Origin: Nocardioides sp. JS614
GTDB lineage: Bacteria; Actinomycetota; Actinomycetes; Propionibacteriales; Nocardioidaceae
Assembly: GCF_000015265.1 (NCBI RefSeq)
Contig: NC_008699.1
Span: 3,844,001 to 3,908,000 of the forward strand
Reading direction: 5' to 3'
DNA length: 64,000 nt
Shown here: piece after piece, positions 48,771 to 57,957 of the stretch
Numbering within the stretch: position 1 is the stretch's first letter
Layout: every line of letters starts with the position of its first letter
Notes under the pieces: model-generated
Seen by the model: the letters and a program-made list of their open reading frames with translations, nothing else
Told to the model about the DNA's origin: nothing
The model's database searches: none
Program-made: the position numbers and the translations under genes

Positions 48771-49409
48771 CTAGGAGTCGATCAGGGCGGGCCGCACGAT
48801 GACCACGTCCGTGCCGTAGGTGGCGTCGGCCCAGGCCTGCAGCGAGCCGTCGTCGTAGACCACGTCGACGAGCACCTGCCCGGCGTCGGCGTACGCCCCC
48901 TGGGCGCCGGGCAGGTCGCCGACCTCCCCGGCGATGTCCTCCAGCTCGGCCTGGGTGTGCTCGACGGCGGGCGCCGGGAGCGGCACCTCCTCGATCGGCA
49001 TCGCGTCGTAGAGCGCGGCCGGAACCGCGTCCTGGTAGCCGAAGGTGCTGCCGTCCCACGTACCGGTGACCACGAACTGGCCCCACCGGACCTGCTGCTG
49101 GCGCTCGAACACGCCGTGGTGGTCGGCCCAGTCCCAGCCCTCGATCGGCGGGCCGCCGCACTGCGGGGGCCAGGACTCGGCGACCGCGCCGAGGCACAGC
49201 TCGGGGCTGCCCTTGTCCATCACGGTGACCAGGCCACTGGTGTGCACGGTCCCCCGGGCGGCCGGGATCTCGGTGGGCATCCGGGCCGGCCGGGAGCTGC
49301 CCGGGTCGCTGCTGCCCGGGTCGGTGGCCGTCGTGTCCCCCTCGTCGCCGCACGCCGCCAAGAGCGGCGCGGCGAGCAGCAGGGCGACCGCGGCGAGCAG
49401 GGTCCTCAT
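48771..49409 (-). CDS. Secreted lipoprotein, function unknown
   Basis: The 212-residue protein has a signal peptide with lipobox LLAAC (Cys20), a Ser/Asp/Pro-rich linker to about residue 45, and a mature domain with two Cys in LCLGAVAESWPPQCGGPP (near 72-84), probably a disulfide. No family signature is recognised beyond a resemblance to other short actinobacterial lipoproteins. ATG 49409 opens MRTLLAAVALLLA. Confidence 0.8.
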   Translation of the reverse strand: MRTLLAAVALLLAAPLLAACGDEGDTTATDPGSSDPGSSRPARMPTEIPAARGTVHTSGLVTVMDKGSPELCLGAVAESWPPQCGGPPIEGWDWADHHGVFERQQQVRWGQFVVTGTWDGSTFGYQDAVPAALYDAMPIEEVPLPAPAVEHTQAELEDIAGEVGDLPGAQGAYADAGQVLVDVVYDDGSLQAWADATYGTDVVIVRPALIDS

Positions 49410-49482
49410 GGCGGTACGACGCGACCGGACCCGGGCCGGTTCCCTGGTCTGGTCCGGCCCGGATCCGGCTCCGTCGCCCGGC

Positions 49483-50196
49483 TCAGGGCAGCCGGTGGAC
49501 CAGCTCGGTGATCGGGGTCCGGGCGCCGGTGTAGAACGGCACCTCCTCGCGGACGTGGCGGCGGGCGGTGGCCGCGCGCAGGTGCCGCATCAGGTCCACG
49601 ATCCGGTGCAGCTCGTCGGCCTCGAAGGCCAGCATCCACTCGTAGTCGCCGAGCGCGAAGCTGGAGACGGTGTTGGCGCGCACGTCGGGGTAGTCGCGGG
49701 CCATCTTGCCGTGCTCGGCGAGCATGTGGCGGCGCTCGGAGTCCTCGAGGAGGTACCACTCGTAGGAGCGCACGAACGGGTACACGCAGACGTGCTTCCG
49801 GGGCGGCTCCTCGTCGTCGAGGAAGGCCGGCACGTGGCTCTTGTTGAACTCCGCCGGACGGTGCAGCGCCAGCTGCGACCACACCGGCTCCAGCCGACGC
49901 CCGAGCGCGGTGTGGCGGAGCCGTTGGTAGGCGTCCTGCAGCGCCTCGGAGGTCTCGGCGTGCCACCAGATCATCAGCTCGGCGTCGGCGCGCAGGCCGG
50001 CGACGTCGTACACGCCGCGCACCACCACGTCCGCCGCCTCGAGCTCGGCGAAGAGCTGCTCGACCTCGGCGCCCTCCGCGGCCCGGTCCGCACCGGAGTC
50101 CGGCGGGCCGAGCGGGTCGGCGACCCGGAACACCGACCACATCGTGTAGCGGATGGAGTCGTTGATCTCGCGTGCCCTCTTCGCCTTGGCGCTCAT
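49483..50196 (-). CDS. hemQ: Coproheme decarboxylase (HemQ, chlorite-dismutase fold)
   Basis: HemQ turns coproheme into haem b, the last step of the coproporphyrin pathway of actinobacteria. The 237 residues show the family blocks IRYTMWSVFRV, PFVRSYEWYLL (with the catalytic-region Tyr) and EHGKMARDYPDVRANTVSSFALGDYEWMLAFEADE. ATG 50196 has GACAAT seven bases upstream and no ribosome site; ATG 50205 would add three residues. It follows the cgoX/hemY gene on the same strand. Confidence 0.93.
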   Translation of the reverse strand: MSAKAKRAREINDSIRYTMWSVFRVADPLGPPDSGADRAAEGAEVEQLFAELEAADVVVRGVYDVAGLRADAELMIWWHAETSEALQDAYQRLRHTALGRRLEPVWSQLALHRPAEFNKSHVPAFLDDEEPPRKHVCVYPFVRSYEWYLLEDSERRHMLAEHGKMARDYPDVRANTVSSFALGDYEWMLAFEADELHRIVDLMRHLRAATARRHVREEVPFYTGARTPITELVHRLP

Positions 50197-50319
50197 GGGG
50201 CCCATTGTCCCCCGCGCTCGATCGCGGCCGTAGCCGGCCTCCCGCGCGTTGATGATCGCCTCTGCCCGGCCGGCGGCGTGCAGCCGCTACACGTCGCGCT
50301 CACCGGCCCGCCGCACGCC

Positions 50320-51702
50320 TCACGGGCGCAGGGCGAGCACCTCCGCGGCGGCGCGACGGGCGGAGCCGATCACGGCCGGGATCCCCACGCCGTCGTACGC
50401 CGCCCCGCAGACGGCGAGACCCGGCACCGCGGCGACCGCGGCCCGGATCCGGGACACCCGGTCGAGGTGGCCGACGGCGTACTGCGGCAGGCCACCGCCC
50501 CAACGCTGCACGTGGGTGTCGGCCGGCGCGGCGAGCGGCCCGACGGCCTCGGCGAGGTCGGCGAGCGACCAGGCCACGAGCTCCTCGTCGGTCGCCTGCA
50601 GCGCCGTCTCCTCGCGGTGCCGACCGAGCGAGGTGCGCAGCAGGAGCAGCCCGTCGCCTGCGGCACGGACCCAGCCCCACTTCGCGAACGAGAAGGTCGC
50701 GGCCTTGACGCGGCGGCCGTCCACGGGCGGGACGAGGAAGCCCGAGGAGTCCGTCGCCGCGAGGGCGGGTACGTCGCTGCCGCGGAACGCGAACGTCACC
50801 ACGACCATCGACGCCGACTCGACGGCCGCCAGCTCGGTGGCGGCGGCCGGCGCCACGTCGGCGAGCAGCCGGGCGGCCGGTGCGGCGGGCAGGGCCAGGA
50901 CGACCGCGTCGGCCTCGACCAGCTCGGGGGCGGTGGTCGGGCCGACGGTGAGGGCGAAGCCGGTGGGGGTGCGGGCGAGCCCGCGGACCGTGGCGCCGGT
51001 GCGGACGACGGCACCCGCGGCCGGCAGCCCGTCGGCGAGCGCCTCGGGCAGCCGGCCCATCCCACCCGGGATCCCGGCGAACACCGGCCGGTCGTAGGTC
51101 GTCGGGATCGCGGCGGCCTGCTCGAGGACCGAGCCGCGGGACGCGTAGTCGAGCAGCTGCGGCACCGACGCGCGCGCCGAGATCAGCCGCGCGTGCCCGG
51201 CGTACACCCCGCCGAGCAGCGGCTCGACCAGTCGGTCGGTGACCTCGGGCCCGAACCGGCGGTCGACCAGGTCGCCGACCGAGACGTCGCCGTCGGGCGG
51301 TTCGAACCGTTCCGGCCACAGCGTCGGCTCGGCACGCACCCGGGCCAGGCCCTCGGCCGAGAGCACACCCGACTGCTCCAGCTGGGGCAGGTCCAGCGGG
51401 ATGCCCATCAGCGAGCGCGGCAGCGGCCGCAGCTCCCCGCGGGTCCAGATCCGGGACGAGGCGACGGTCGGATGCTCGAGAGGCAGCCCGAGGCGGGCCG
51501 CCAGGCCGACACCCTCGGGGCGGCGGTTCAACATGGCCTCGGCGCCGACGTCGACCGTGACGCCGGCGACCTGGTCACGGCGGAGCTTGCCGCCGGCCCG
51601 GGGCGAGGACTCCAGTACGACCACGTCCTGCCCGGCGTCGGCGAGGTCGCGTGCCGCGGTCAGGCCGGCGATCCCGGCGCCGATGACGACGACCCTGCTC
51701 AC
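50320..51702 (-). CDS. hemY: Coproporphyrinogen III oxidase / protoporphyrinogen-oxidase family
   Basis: This 460-residue FAD enzyme has VVVIGAGIAGLTAARDLADAG at the N-terminus, PLLGGVYAGHA near 170 and the C-terminal FAD block GLAVCGAAYDGVGIPAVIGSARRAA. With HemQ next door the likely reaction is oxidation of coproporphyrinogen III to coproporphyrin III (CgoX). GTG 51702 has GGGAGG upstream, which decides the start within a longer open frame. Confidence 0.92.
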   Translation of the reverse strand: MSRVVVIGAGIAGLTAARDLADAGQDVVVLESSPRAGGKLRRDQVAGVTVDVGAEAMLNRRPEGVGLAARLGLPLEHPTVASSRIWTRGELRPLPRSLMGIPLDLPQLEQSGVLSAEGLARVRAEPTLWPERFEPPDGDVSVGDLVDRRFGPEVTDRLVEPLLGGVYAGHARLISARASVPQLLDYASRGSVLEQAAAIPTTYDRPVFAGIPGGMGRLPEALADGLPAAGAVVRTGATVRGLARTPTGFALTVGPTTAPELVEADAVVLALPAAPAARLLADVAPAAATELAAVESASMVVVTFAFRGSDVPALAATDSSGFLVPPVDGRRVKAATFSFAKWGWVRAAGDGLLLLRTSLGRHREETALQATDEELVAWSLADLAEAVGPLAAPADTHVQRWGGGLPQYAVGHLDRVSRIRAAVAAVPGLAVCGAAYDGVGIPAVIGSARRAAAEVLALRP

Positions 51703-51763
51703 GCCGCGATCCTCCCAGAGGGCGGACCGGAACCGATCCGCCGGGTCGGCCGTCCCAGCCGGT

Positions 51764-52738
51764 ATGAGGCTCACCCCGGTCCGCACCCTGGTCCCCGCTC
51801 TCGTCGTCCTGGCGGTCGTCCTCACCGGCTGCTCCGGCGGCGCCGATGACGTCGCCGACTCCGCCGCCAACTCCGCGGGTGGCGACGGCAGCAGCTCGGT
51901 GGCCGGCGGGCAGCCGACGGCCGAGCAGCAGGACCCGGACGCCCAGCGCGGCGCGGCCTACACCGCCGCCGATGCTCCGGCCGACTCGGTGCTCTCGGTC
52001 GTGACCAAGCCCGGTCCGGTCGAGCCCCAGCAGGCGCTGATCAAGAAGGGCAACGTGTCGCTGCGCGCCGACGACGTCGGCAAGGCCCAGTTCGAGGTCC
52101 AGCGGGTCGTGGACAAGCACGGCGGCAAGGTGCCCGAGGAGAAGACCACGACCGACGAGGACGGCCGCCCGGCGTACACCCGGATGGTGCTCCGGATCCC
52201 TGCCGCGGCCTTCGACGACGCGCTGGCCGAGCTCAAGGATCTCGAGGGCGCCGAGCTCGAGGCGGCGAACACCAGCACGGACGACGTCACCACGAAGCTG
52301 ATCGACACCCAGACCCGGGTCGAGGCCCAGCGGCGCAGCATCGCGCGGATCACGACCCTGTTCGACCGGGCCCAGAGCATCCGCGACATCATGGCGATCG
52401 AGGCCCAGCTGTCGCAGCGCCAGGCCGACCTGGAGTCCCTGGAGCGGCAGCTGGCCTACCTGCGCGGCCAGGCCTCGTTCTCGACGATCGTCGTCAGCAT
52501 CGACCAGATCCCGGCGAAGAAGGCCACCCCGAAGAAGGAGGACGACACCGGCTTCGTCGCTGGTCTCTCCGCCGGCTGGGGCGGCCTGAAGACCTTCGCC
52601 GTCGCGCTGGCCACCATCCTCGGAGCGGTGCTCCCCTGGCTGGCCGTCCTCGTCGTCCTCGGCGTCCCCACCCTGCTGCTCACCCGCGCCGCCCGGCGCC
52701 GCCGCCCGCACCCCGAGCCGGAGCCCACCGAGATCTGA
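51764..52738 (+). CDS. DUF4349-family lipoprotein
   Basis: The 324 residues have a lipobox VVLTGC (Cys23), an acidic disordered linker, a DUF4349 body with a coiled segment (RVEAQRRSIARITTLFDRAQSIRDIMAIEAQLSQRQADLESLERQ, about 194-238) and a C-terminal membrane helix (about 277-308) before a basic tail. It is thus anchored at both ends outside the membrane. Function is unknown. It lies on the opposite strand between hemE and hemY. Confidence 0.85.
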   Translation: MRLTPVRTLVPALVVLAVVLTGCSGGADDVADSAANSAGGDGSSSVAGGQPTAEQQDPDAQRGAAYTAADAPADSVLSVVTKPGPVEPQQALIKKGNVSLRADDVGKAQFEVQRVVDKHGGKVPEEKTTTDEDGRPAYTRMVLRIPAAAFDDALAELKDLEGAELEAANTSTDDVTTKLIDTQTRVEAQRRSIARITTLFDRAQSIRDIMAIEAQLSQRQADLESLERQLAYLRGQASFSTIVVSIDQIPAKKATPKKEDDTGFVAGLSAGWGGLKTFAVALATILGAVLPWLAVLVVLGVPTLLLTRAARRRRPHPEPEPTEI

Positions 52739-52740
52739 GC

Positions 52741-52804
52741 GATAGTCCCTGACGTTTGTGTGGTCTGGGAGCGCGCCCACGCCACGCAACCGTCAGGGAG
52801 TATC
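52741..52804. repeat. REP-like palindrome family C, copy 2, between convergent genes
   Basis: This 64-bp hairpin has arms GATAGTCCCTGACG and CGTCAGGGAGTATC. It is the reverse-oriented near-copy of 38853-38916. It separates the convergent ends of the DUF4349 gene and hemE, so it probably acts as a two-way terminator. Confidence 0.8.
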
Positions 52805-52815
52805 GCGCGGAGGGC

Positions 52816-53853
52816 TCAGCGGGGGTAGGTCTGGACGAACTCGGTGAGCCGCTTGAGCTGGTCGGGGTCGGTGGAGGGGATGACGCCGTGGCCGAGGTTG
52901 AAGATGTGACCGCGCGCGGCCCGGCCGGCCTCGACGATCTCGGCGGCGCGGGCGGTCATCACCTCGGTCGGGGCGAAGACCAGCGTGGGGTCGAGGTTGC
53001 CCTGCACCCCACGGTCGCCGACCAGCGCGATCGCGTGCGCGAGCGGGGTGCGCCAGTCGACGCCGACCACGTCGGCACCCGCCTCGCCCATCAGGCCGAG
53101 CAGGTTCGCCGTACCGACGCCGAAGTGGATACGCGGCACCCCGAGCGCGCCGGCGCGCTCGAGCACGCGCGCGGAGTGCGGCATCACGAACGCCCGGTAG
53201 TCGGCCGGGGTCAGCGCGCCGGCCCAGGAGTCGAAGAGCTGGACGGCGGAGGCGCCGGCGGCGACCTGGACCTCGAGGTAGGAGGCGGAGATGCCGGCGA
53301 TCTTGCGCAGCAGCGCGTCCCACACGTCGGGGGCGCCGAACATCATCGCCTTGGTCCGCGCGTGCTCCTTGGAGGGCCCGCCCTCGACGAGGTACGACGC
53401 GACCGTGAACGGAGCACCCGCGAACCCGATGAGCGGGGTGCCGCCCAGCTCGCCGACCAGCCCGCGGACCGCCTCGGTGATGAACGGGACGTGCTCGGGG
53501 GTCAGGTCCGGGATCGCCTCGACGTCGGCCAGCGTGCGCACCGGGTGGGCGACGACCGGCCCGACACCCGGCTTGATGTCCAGGTCGACGCCGACCGCCT
53601 TGAGCGGCAGCACGATGTCGGAGAAGAAGATCGCCGCGTCCACGCCGTACCGCCGCACCGGCTGGAGCGTGATCTCCACCACCAGGTCCGGGTCCATGCA
53701 GGACTCCAGCATGCCGATGCCCTCGCGGACGGCGAGGTACTCCGGCAGCGAGCGGCCCGCCTGGCGCATGTACCACACCGGCGTGTGCGGCACCGGCTCG
53801 CCGCGGGCCGCCTTCAGGAAGGCGCTGTCGGCGAGTCGCGGATCGGGGGTCAC
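52816..53853 (-). CDS. hemE: Uroporphyrinogen decarboxylase
   Basis: HemE makes coproporphyrinogen III, the substrate of the HemY/CgoX enzyme encoded downstream. The 345 residues contain PVWYMRQAGRSLPEY (about 26-40), the substrate-binding FSDIVLPLKAVGVDLDI, and QLFDSWAGALTPADYRAF. GTG 53853 has GAGGCT seven bases upstream, a possible leaderless -10. Its link to hemY is interrupted by the opposite-strand DUF4349 gene. Confidence 0.95.
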   Translation of the reverse strand: MTPDPRLADSAFLKAARGEPVPHTPVWYMRQAGRSLPEYLAVREGIGMLESCMDPDLVVEITLQPVRRYGVDAAIFFSDIVLPLKAVGVDLDIKPGVGPVVAHPVRTLADVEAIPDLTPEHVPFITEAVRGLVGELGGTPLIGFAGAPFTVASYLVEGGPSKEHARTKAMMFGAPDVWDALLRKIAGISASYLEVQVAAGASAVQLFDSWAGALTPADYRAFVMPHSARVLERAGALGVPRIHFGVGTANLLGLMGEAGADVVGVDWRTPLAHAIALVGDRGVQGNLDPTLVFAPTEVMTARAAEIVEAGRAARGHIFNLGHGVIPSTDPDQLKRLTEFVQTYPR

Positions 53854-53912
53854 GGGGCGAAGCCTCGCAGGTCACCCGGCGTGTTCGCACATCGGGATCG
53901 TCAGGATCGACC

Positions 53913-53918
53913 TACTGT
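53913..53918 (+). promoter_or_regulatory. -10 element of leaderless DUF3000 gene
   Basis: TACTGT lies 6 bases before ATG 53925, with no ribosome site. Confidence 0.5.
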
Positions 53919-53924
53919 GACCTC

Positions 53925-54554
53925 ATGGTCGTCGGTCAGGAGACGCACCCGAGCACGGGTGCGGGTGCGGCACCCCCGGAGTTCCGGGACGCGGTGGCGA
54001 CCATGCACGCCGCGCGGCTGCGCCCGGAGATCTTCTGCGAGGAGATGCCCGCGCCGCAGCGGATCGCGCCGTACGCCTCGGCGCTGAGCGCCGACGTGAC
54101 CGTGGACGACACCGACATCGGCACCGGCCGGATCATCCTGCTGCACGACCCTGCCGGCAACGACGCGTGGGAGGGCACCTTCCGGTGCGTCGCGTACGCC
54201 CGCGCCGAGATCGACCTCGAGCTGATCACCGACCCGATGCTGGCCGCCGTGGGCTGGTCCTGGCTGACCGAGGCGCTGGAGGCGCACGGCGCGTCGTACG
54301 CCGCGGCTTCGGGCACGGTCACCCGGGTCGCGACCGAGAGCTTCGGCGGGATGGCCGACGAGGGCGGCACCGCGCAGATCGAGGTCCGGGCCTCGTGGAC
54401 CCCGCTCGTCCCCGACGACCTGGCGCCGCTCGACCTGGCGCCCCACGTGGAGGCCTGGGGCGAGCTGCTGTGCACCGCGGCCGGGCTGCCGCCGGTCCCC
54501 GAGGGCGTCACCGTGATGCCGAGCCGCCGCGGGCAGCGGGGCTCGGGACGCTGA
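53925..54554 (+). CDS. DUF3000-family protein
   Basis: This 209-residue acidic soluble protein belongs to an actinobacterial family found next to hemE and ribonuclease D. Conserved-looking parts are PPEFRDAVATMHAARLRPEIFCEEMPAPQRIAPYA (about 17-51) and DPMLAAVGWSWLTEALEAHGA. No catalytic motif is recognised. The stop is one base before the ribonuclease D start, so the two are co-transcribed. Confidence 0.88.
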   Translation: MVVGQETHPSTGAGAAPPEFRDAVATMHAARLRPEIFCEEMPAPQRIAPYASALSADVTVDDTDIGTGRIILLHDPAGNDAWEGTFRCVAYARAEIDLELITDPMLAAVGWSWLTEALEAHGASYAAASGTVTRVATESFGGMADEGGTAQIEVRASWTPLVPDDLAPLDLAPHVEAWGELLCTAAGLPPVPEGVTVMPSRRGQRGSGR

Positions 54555-54555
54555 C

Positions 54556-55884
54556 ATGGCCGCTGAACCCACCGACGCCAACCCCGACGGCAACACCGAC
54601 GCCACCCCCGACGCCACCCCCGGCACGTCCGAACCCGAGCCGGCTCCCGAGCGGCCGCTGCTGGTCCTGCGCGAGACGCTCCCGCGCGTCGTGGACACCG
54701 AGGCCGGCCTGGCGGAGGTGTGCGAGCGGATCGCGGCCGGGACCGGACCGGTCGCGATCGACGCCGAGCGCGCCTCCGGCTACCGCTACTCCTCGCGGGC
54801 CTACCTGATCCAGCTGCGCCGCGAAGGGTCGGGGACGTTCCTCGTCGACCCGATCCCGTTCGTGATCCTGCCCCAGCTCCAGGAGGCGCTCGAGGGCACC
54901 GAGTGGATCCTGCACGCCGCCACCCAGGACCTGCCTTGCCTGGCCGAGGTCGGGCTGCTCCCCTCGCGGCTGTTCGACACCGAGCTGGCCGGCCGGCTGC
55001 TGGGCTACCCCCGGGTCGGCTTGGCGACGCTGGTGGAGACGCTGCTCGGGTCCCGCCTCGCCAAGGAGCACTCGGCGGTGGACTGGTCGACCCGGCCGCT
55101 GCCGGAGCCCTGGCTGGAGTACGCCGCCCTCGACGTCGAGGTCCTCGCGGAGCTGCGCGACCTGCTGGCCGACGAGCTCGAGACAGCCGGGAAGGCCGAG
55201 TGGGCGCGCCAGGAGTTCGACGCGCTGCGCAGCTTCGTGCAGGCCGAGCGGGTCGACGCATGGCGGCGTACGTCGGGCCTGCACCGGGTCCGCGGGCGCC
55301 GCGCGCTGGCCGCCGTCCGGGCGCTGTGGGAGACCCGGGACGAGATCGCCGAGAACCGCGACGTCACCCCCGGACGGATCCTGCCCGACTCCGCCATCGT
55401 CGCCGCGGCCCAGGCGATGCCGACCGACCGCGCGACGCTGCTGGCGACCAAGGGGTTCCACGGCCGCGGCGCCGATCGCTACGCGAACCGCTGGGTCGCC
55501 GCGCTGCGTGAGGCGGCCGAGCTGCCCGAGTCGGACCTGCCGACCCGCTCACCGCGCGGCGACGGCCCACCGCTCCCCCGCGCCTGGGCGGAGAAGGACC
55601 CGGTGGCGGCCCGGCGGCTGGCCCTGGCCCGGGACGCGATGGCCGCGCTCGCCGAGGAGCACCACCTCCCGGTCGAGAACCTGCTCACCCCCGACTACCT
55701 GCGCCGGACCCTGTGGACGCCGCCGCGCTCCCGCGACCCGGAGAAGCTCGCCCCCGCCGTCGCCGACCAGCTGCGCACGCTCGGTGCCCGCGAATGGCAG
55801 GTCGAGCTGACCGGCCCGATCCTGGTCGACGCGATCCTCACCGCGGAGCAGGAGCCCCCGGCCGCGCCAACCACCGGGGCTTGA
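54556..55884 (+). CDS. rnd: Ribonuclease D-like 3'-5' exonuclease (DEDDy, HRDC)
   Basis: The 442 residues have a disordered acidic start (1-35), then a DEDDy exonuclease: Asp and Glu in VAIDAERA (about 66-73), Asp in HAATQDL, and the Tyr-x3-Asp motif in EYAALDVE (about 192-199). HRDC-like helical domains follow (RRALAAVRALWETRDEIAE...). It should trim RNA 3' ends. ATG 54556 is one base after the DUF3000 stop. Confidence 0.9.
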   Translation: MAAEPTDANPDGNTDATPDATPGTSEPEPAPERPLLVLRETLPRVVDTEAGLAEVCERIAAGTGPVAIDAERASGYRYSSRAYLIQLRREGSGTFLVDPIPFVILPQLQEALEGTEWILHAATQDLPCLAEVGLLPSRLFDTELAGRLLGYPRVGLATLVETLLGSRLAKEHSAVDWSTRPLPEPWLEYAALDVEVLAELRDLLADELETAGKAEWARQEFDALRSFVQAERVDAWRRTSGLHRVRGRRALAAVRALWETRDEIAENRDVTPGRILPDSAIVAAAQAMPTDRATLLATKGFHGRGADRYANRWVAALREAAELPESDLPTRSPRGDGPPLPRAWAEKDPVAARRLALARDAMAALAEEHHLPVENLLTPDYLRRTLWTPPRSRDPEKLAPAVADQLRTLGAREWQVELTGPILVDAILTAEQEPPAAPTTGA

Positions 55885-55999
55885 ACCGGGGTCGCGGGCA
55901 GTCATCCTGGGTGTGGTCGGACCCTTCCGGCGCGCCGCTGATCGGAGGATAGTTCGAGTACGGGGGAGTATCGGGTGTTCACCTATGGAGGTGGTCACG

Positions 56000-56689
56000 G
56001 TGACTGGACACCACGAACTCAGATGGGGCGGTTTCGCCGGACTCGGATTCGTCGTACTTGCGGCGATCGCCGTGCTCCTGCCCGGCCTTGCTCCGATGTT
56101 GACCGACTCGGACCGCGAGATCACGACCTGGATCAGTGACTCGCGCACGCAGCTACTCGCATCGTCGCTGTTGTGGGCGGCAGGTGCCGGGCTGATCATC
56201 TGGTTCGCTGCGGCGTTCGCGGAGGCCATCCGCGAGCGTGAGGAGCGCAGCGACGTACACCTGGCTCTCCTGGCGGGCGCGGTGCTCGTCGGCGGAGCCG
56301 TCTTCGTCACGGCCGCAGGCCAGGCGATCATGGCCTACGGCGAGGCCGGGCGCGATCCGGGGCTCACGCTCGCGATGTTCGAGGGCGTCAGCGTCCTCAA
56401 CAGCGTGATCGGAGTCGCGGCTACGCTGCCGCTGGTTGCCGCAGGCATCGGAGTCCTGCGCACCCACCTGATGCCGGACTGGCTGGGCTACCTCGCGCTC
56501 GCGGCCGCAGCCGTCTCGGTGATCGGCGCCTTCGGGGTGTTCTTCACCGACGGCGCCATGGTGGCCGGCGGACGGTTGAGCGCGATGATTCCCCTGCTCG
56601 CCTCGGGGATCTGGGTGGCGTGCACCAGTGCGTACATGGTGCGCGAACACCTGCCACAGATGACGCCGATGGGTCTTCCTCAGACCTGA
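56000..56689 (+). CDS. Six-helix membrane protein, function unknown
   Basis: The 229-residue protein has about six membrane segments (10-32, 53-75, 86-110, 130-150, 158-180 and 190-212). It has the general look of DUF4386-like proteins, but I cannot confirm the family. GTG 56000 is chosen because GGAGGT at 55987-55992 lies 7 bases before it; ATG 55985 is the alternative and overlaps that site. It stands alone and is followed by a strong terminator. Confidence 0.75.
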   Translation: MTGHHELRWGGFAGLGFVVLAAIAVLLPGLAPMLTDSDREITTWISDSRTQLLASSLLWAAGAGLIIWFAAAFAEAIREREERSDVHLALLAGAVLVGGAVFVTAAGQAIMAYGEAGRDPGLTLAMFEGVSVLNSVIGVAATLPLVAAGIGVLRTHLMPDWLGYLALAAAAVSVIGAFGVFFTDGAMVAGGRLSAMIPLLASGIWVACTSAYMVREHLPQMTPMGLPQT

Positions 56690-56714
56690 CCGGCGCCTCG
56701 CTCGCACGACACAA

Positions 56715-56749
56715 CTGGCGAGGGCGAGCCACCGGCTCGCCCTCGCCAG
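56715..56749 (+). terminator. Intrinsic-type terminator after the membrane-protein gene
   Basis: A perfect 16-bp stem (CTGGCGAGGGCGAGCC with GGCTCGCCCTCGCCAG) has a 3-base loop and is followed by CTTCG. It lies 25 bases past the stop. Confidence 0.8.
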
Positions 56750-57084
56750 CTTCGATGGCCAGCCGTTCCGCCCGCTCCTGGCGACCGGGCCGATCCGCGC
56801 CTGGGCGGCGAGCGGGGCCGTCGGCCGCCCGGACCTGCCGGCCGTCCAGTGAGGGCCCGGTGTCACGTCGGCAGTCCCTCCACATGGCATCCGACCCGGC
56901 TCCCGCCTCGGCACCCACCTCGTGGTGGTCGCGCTCTTCCCCGAACCGTGCTGACCCCTGGGCCGGCCGATCCTGAGGGGACGCTGAGCCGACCCTGAAC
57001 CGATGCCCATGCTGTGCGACTACTTGACGCACGTCATGTTTCGACCATGGCCGCTCCATCCAGCATTCGGGCCACCCCAACGAG
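56750..57084. other. Intergenic stretch without a supported gene
   Basis: Long open frames on both strands here have no ribosome sites, no homology I recognise and shadow-like composition. The last part must hold the promoter of the DUF6448-like gene, but no clear -10 stands out. Nothing else is seen. Confidence 0.5.
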
Positions 57085-57097
57085 AAGGAGTGACCCC

Positions 57098-57766
57098 ATG
57101 GTTGCTGCAAGCAAGAAGTTCCTCGCCCGCGCCGTCCTCAGGTCTCGCATCGGCCGGGCCGTCGTGGCCCTGCTGGCCGCGACGGCGGTCGCGGTCCCGC
57201 TGATGCTCGGGACGGCGGCGCCGGCTTCTGCCCACTGCGACTCCGCCCAAGGCCCGGTCGCGACCGCGGCCCGAGACGCCCTCGCGGAGGGCAACGTCGA
57301 CCTGGTCCTGCCCTACGTGAAGGCGGACCAGGAGGAGGAGCTGACCGCGGCGTTCAACCAGACCGTCGCCATCCGCGACAGCAGTGCGGAGGTCCGGGAG
57401 CTCGCCGACCAGTACTTCGTCGAGACCGCGGTCCGGCTGCACCGCGTCGGCGAGGGCGCGTCGTACACCGGCCTCAAGGACGACGTCGAGATCAGCCCGG
57501 CGCTGGCCGCGGCGGAGACGTCCCTGGAGCAGGGCACCAAGGACCAGGTCTTCAAGGTCCTCAAGCGCGACCTGCGCGCCGAGCTGACCGACCGGTTCGC
57601 GGGGGTCCTGGAGGCGCGCGAGGCCGAGCAGGGCGACCCGAGCGTCGCGACGGCGCGCGAGCGTGCCGAGGCCGAGCTGATGTTCGAGAAGTACATCCTC
57701 GAGATCGAGACCGCGGTCAACGCCGAGCCCGGGCACGATGCCCCGGCCGGCGGCGAGGGCCACTGA
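57098..57766 (+). CDS. Secreted DUF6448-like protein
   Basis: The 222-residue protein has a Sec signal peptide (about 1-45, cut at ASA-H), so the mature protein starts HCDSAQGP. The helical mature domain carries NVDLVLPYVKADQEEELTAAFNQT, LADQYFVETAVRLHRVGEGASYTGLK and a His/Gly-rich end. An exposed N-terminal His after cleavage could bind metal (inference). ATG 57098 has AAGGAG 7 bases upstream. The family name is from memory. Confidence 0.75.
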   Translation: MVAASKKFLARAVLRSRIGRAVVALLAATAVAVPLMLGTAAPASAHCDSAQGPVATAARDALAEGNVDLVLPYVKADQEEELTAAFNQTVAIRDSSAEVRELADQYFVETAVRLHRVGEGASYTGLKDDVEISPALAAAETSLEQGTKDQVFKVLKRDLRAELTDRFAGVLEAREAEQGDPSVATARERAEAELMFEKYILEIETAVNAEPGHDAPAGGEGH

Positions 57767-57785
57767 CGACCTCGGGCACCGTTCA

Positions 57786-57820
57786 GGGACAGTCGCGGAC
57801 CTGATGTCCGCGACTGTCCC
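57786..57820 (+). terminator. Intrinsic-type terminator between convergent genes
   Basis: A perfect 15-bp stem (GGGACAGTCGCGGAC with GTCCGCGACTGTCCC) and a 5-base loop lie 19 bases past the DUF6448-like gene. Confidence 0.8.
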
Positions 57821-57957
57821 GCTCGCCCTCTTGGAGTTCCGACTGCCCGTTCATCCGGGGTCGGGGAGCCCCGAGGGGCCGGTCCGAACACTGCCCGGCA
57901 GAGCCGCGTCCGGCAAGTCGTCAACTACGTGCGCACATCCGGTTAGGTTCCCGCACG

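Noticed and set aside
56544..57110. 188-residue minus-strand frame in the 56.7-57.1 kb gap
   Set aside because: It overlaps the end of the six-helix membrane-protein gene and the terminator hairpin, has no ribosome site, and shows shadow-like composition.
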